Assembly: GCA_017989775.1 (NCBI GenBank)
Contig: JAGNPF010000007.1
Span: 1-14,241 of the forward strand
Direction: 5' to 3'
DNA from: Flavobacterium sp.
GTDB taxonomy: Bacteria > Bacteroidota > Bacteroidia > Flavobacteriales > Flavobacteriaceae
DNA: 14,241 bases
Shown here: in pieces, positions 12,609 through 14,241 of the stretch
Layout: each line of letters begins with the position of its first letter
How positions within the stretch are numbered: the first letter of the stretch is position 1
The notes under the pieces: model-generated
The model's database searches: none
The model's input: the letters and a program-made list of their open reading frames with translations, nothing else
What the model was told of the DNA's origin: nothing
Position numbers and translations under genes: made by a program

Positions 12609-13571
12609 ATGTGGAAAATAGATTTAGGATATAGAGCAGAGTTTCGATCAACCTTTGAAAGATTGTACCAAAAAAAGCAAGATTTGCAAGCCAGCAGACC
12701 ATTGCCCAACATCGCTTTGAATAAAATCAGAGAGAGTTTATCCATAGAATGGACTTATAATTCCAATAGTATTGAAGGGAATACACTGAGTTTGCGAGAA
12801 ACTCAAATGGTACTTCAAGAAGGAATTACCATTAAAGGTAAATCACTTAGAGAACATTTTGAAACACACAATCACGACAAAGCCATTGATTATTTATTTT
12901 CGATAATCAACGATGATTATATCTTGAGAAGTATTGATATTTTGTCTTTGCACGGTTTGGTTTTGCGTTCTATCGAGGATGATTTTGCTGGACGTTTGCG
13001 CAATGGTGGTGTTCGTATTTCGGGAGCTAATTTTGTTCCGCCAAACGCCAATAAAGTTTCGGATTTACTGGATGAATTAATTGATTTTGTCAATACAAAT
13101 CCTTTAGAATTGAACGATATTGAATTGGCAACCATTTTTCATCATAAGCTCGTTTGGATTCATCCGTTTTTTGACGGAAATGGAAGAACGGTTCGTTTGA
13201 GTATGAATTTATTATTAATGCGTTGTGGTTTTCCTCCGGCTATTATCTTAAAAAATGATAGAAAAAAATATTATGAAGCGCTCAATCAAGCTAATAATGG
13301 TAATTATCAAAAATTAATGCTTTTGATGTGTCAAGCCTTGGAACGCAGCTTGAATATTTATTTGAATGCGATGCCCGGAAGCAGTTATGATTACCAAACT
13401 ATATCCGATATCGTAAGCGAACCCAATACTCCTTACGGTCAGGAATATGTTAGTTTATTAGCCCGAACAGGCAAAATAGATGCTTACAAGGAAGGTCGAA
13501 ATTGGTACACTTCCAAAGAAGCCATCGATGATTATATCAAAAACAGGCAGAGGAAAAGAGTCATCAGTTAG
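12609..13571 (+). CDS. Fic-family protein with C-terminal helix-turn-helix (class II AMPylator)
   Basis: A 320-residue protein. The Fic core has the complete active motif HPFFDGNGRTVR (185-196), where His185 is the base and the GNGR loop binds ATP; most such enzymes transfer AMP to hydroxyl side chains of target proteins. Upstream lies the auto-inhibitory motif of class II Fic proteins, (S/T)xxxE(G/N): SNSIEGN at 52-58, with Glu56 the inhibitory residue. A flap-like segment (EDDFAGRLRNGGVRISGANFVPP) spans 123-145. The C-terminus (about 276-310: PYGQEYVSLLARTGKIDAYKEGRNWYTSKEAIDDYI) is an excisionase/MerR-like helix-turn-helix (HTH_17 type). DNA binding plus the promoter inverted repeat suggests autoregulation. 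No antitoxin gene is adjacent; inhibition is built in. The target protein is unknown. Confidence 0.92.
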   Translation: MWKIDLGYRAEFRSTFERLYQKKQDLQASRPLPNIALNKIRESLSIEWTYNSNSIEGNTLSLRETQMVLQEGITIKGKSLREHFETHNHDKAIDYLFSIINDDYILRSIDILSLHGLVLRSIEDDFAGRLRNGGVRISGANFVPPNANKVSDLLDELIDFVNTNPLELNDIELATIFHHKLVWIHPFFDGNGRTVRLSMNLLLMRCGFPPAIILKNDRKKYYEALNQANNGNYQKLMLLMCQALERSLNIYLNAMPGSSYDYQTISDIVSEPNTPYGQEYVSLLARTGKIDAYKEGRNWYTSKEAIDDYIKNRQRKRVIS

Positions 13572-13572
13572 C

Positions 13573-13624
13573 AGTGTTCAGTTATAATTTTAACTGAACA
13601 CTAACTACTGGAAACTGAACACTA
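13573..13624. repeat. 12-bp palindrome plus third direct copy between convergent genes
   Basis: AGTGTTCAGTTA (13573-13584) and TAACTGAACACT (13591-13602) form a perfect 12-bp stem with a 6-base loop. The right arm's AACTGAACACTA (13592-13603) recurs at 13613-13624, overlapping the end of the convergent gene. It may serve as a shared terminator for the convergent Fic and 13622 genes, although no T-tract is present, or be a low-complexity intergenic repeat of the AACTGAACACT kind that I recall from Flavobacteriia. Confidence 0.6.
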
Positions 13625-14143
13625 TTTACTCTTCTCTCCAACAAAATAATCATTGGAATTCTTAAATAACACATTAAAAGTCGTCAGACTTCCATAAATT
13701 CTGGTGATATATTGTTGCAAATCGATTTTGTCGGCTTCATCCAATTTACTGGCATTAATCTTTTGCTCCATCACCCTTATTCTATCGCGAACCATTGTTA
13801 TTTTATGAAAAAAAGTATCAATAGGTACTTCTTTATTTTGGGTATTGGTTCCCGGTTCCAGAATGATTTTTCCGCCTTTCCATTTATCGGCAATGGGAAC
13901 TATTTGCGAAACATCACTCCATTTTTGGAGTAAATTCTTCAATGATTTCTCTACATCACGAAAACTAACCGAATCTACTTCATCTTCCACTGCTTCAATG
14001 ATTTCAAAATTGCTGTCAATTTCAATGGTCTCCAAACCATCTTCTATGAAAGTAACCCAATATTGTTTTGAAGTTACATTCGTTACTACTCCCAATCCAT
14101 ACTCTGGATGTTTGATGCGTGATCCTATTCCTAAAATATTCAT
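13622..14143 (-). CDS. Conserved hypothetical protein with SH3/Tudor-like N-terminus
   Basis: A 173-residue cytoplasmic protein with no signal or membrane segment. Residues 5-45 (GIGSRIKHPEYGLGVVTNV, then WVTFIEDGLETIEID) follow the pattern 'G..V.HP.YG.G.V … V.F..G...' seen in Tudor/SH3-like folds such as the UvrD/PcrA C-terminus and CarD N-terminus, which bind nucleic acid or RNA polymerase. The middle (about 58-78) and the part from about 108 to 160 are helical (RDVEKSLKNLLQKWSDV; FHKITMVRDRIRVMEQKINAS), with heptad-like spacing that could form a coiled coil. I do not know a named family. It is convergent with the Fic gene and has its own consensus promoter, so it is a separate unit. A nucleic-acid- or polymerase-related role is only suggested by the N-terminal pattern. 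Confidence 0.8.
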   Translation of the reverse strand: MNILGIGSRIKHPEYGLGVVTNVTSKQYWVTFIEDGLETIEIDSNFEIIEAVEDEVDSVSFRDVEKSLKNLLQKWSDVSQIVPIADKWKGGKIILEPGTNTQNKEVPIDTFFHKITMVRDRIRVMEQKINASKLDEADKIDLQQYITRIYGSLTTFNVLFKNSNDYFVGEKSK

Positions 14144-14159
14144 ATTTCTGTTTTTTATC

Positions 14160-14188
14160 CAAATATAAAAATATAATCTTTTCTACAA
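14160..14188 (-). promoter_or_regulatory. Consensus promoter for the 13622-14143 gene
   Basis: On the minus strand, TTG (14186-14188), an 18-bp spacer and TATATTTG (14160-14167) match TTG-N17-23-TAnnTTTG. The ATG at 14141-14143 follows after a leader of about 12 nt. Confidence 0.7.
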
Positions 14189-14241
14189 TGAAAAGTATCA
14201 ATTTCAATCCGAGCTTTAACGAACTGGTATAGCAAATCGAA

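Noticed and set aside
12609..13571. Fic/antitoxin two-gene module
   Set aside because: No small antitoxin gene is adjacent; the inhibitory SxxxEG motif is inside the Fic protein itself, and the neighbouring gene is convergent and unrelated.
13573..13624. Attachment site or CRISPR-like repeat
   Set aside because: There are only three copies, one inverted, with no integrase, cas gene or regular spacers nearby.

Overview
The window looks like an ordinary stretch of chromosome from a Flavobacterium-like member of the Bacteroidota. The evidence is moderate-to-low GC, no Shine-Dalgarno sequences ahead of the genes, repeated matches to the Bacteroidota promoter form TTG-N17-23-TAnnTTTG, short 5' leaders, Sec and lipoprotein signals of the usual Bacteroidota kind, and gene content (CreD operon, metal-type KdsA, split YeeE/YedE pair) that fits this group. 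I see no tRNA, rRNA or CRISPR array.

Layout. 1-531 (-) is a decayed IS1380-family transposase cut by the window edge, with a nonsense codon, a frameshift and an internal deletion. A short palindromic repeat follows (577-609). 612-1586 (-) is a two-gene YeeE/YedE sulfur-transporter pair. Divergent from it, 1716-2165 (+) is a small lipoprotein, then kdsA (2226-3044) for Kdo synthesis, then an outer-membrane protein that starts at TTG (3056-3901) and ends at a strong terminator. 4084-4653 is a second, independently transcribed outer-membrane protein.

4721-7926 is a compact membrane-stress-like unit: a six-TM protein, an AT-rich membrane-anchored protein, a small winged-helix regulator, a three-TM protein and CreD. 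Two near-identical 19-bp inverted repeats (4721-4739 and 6199-6217) stand ahead of the first and fourth genes and are the best candidates for operators of the encoded regulator. This is the most coherent regulatory system in the window.

8034-8747 is a very AT-rich orphan secreted protein. It is followed by a gammaproteobacterial-type HemG (8880-9407), a transglutaminase-fold protein (9560-10354) and peptidase T (10517-11764). 11935-12357 encodes a striking acidic/lysine-alanine-rich protein like a histone H1 tail. 12609-13571 is a class II Fic AMP-transferase with a C-terminal helix-turn-helix, preceded by an inverted repeat that suggests autoregulation and probably an almost leaderless mRNA. 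13622-14143 (-) is a conserved-looking protein with an N-terminal SH3/Tudor-like segment.

Most genes are recognisable housekeeping or envelope genes. The unexplained parts are the operator pair, the Fic promoter inverted repeat, the lysine-rich protein and two AT-rich orphan genes.
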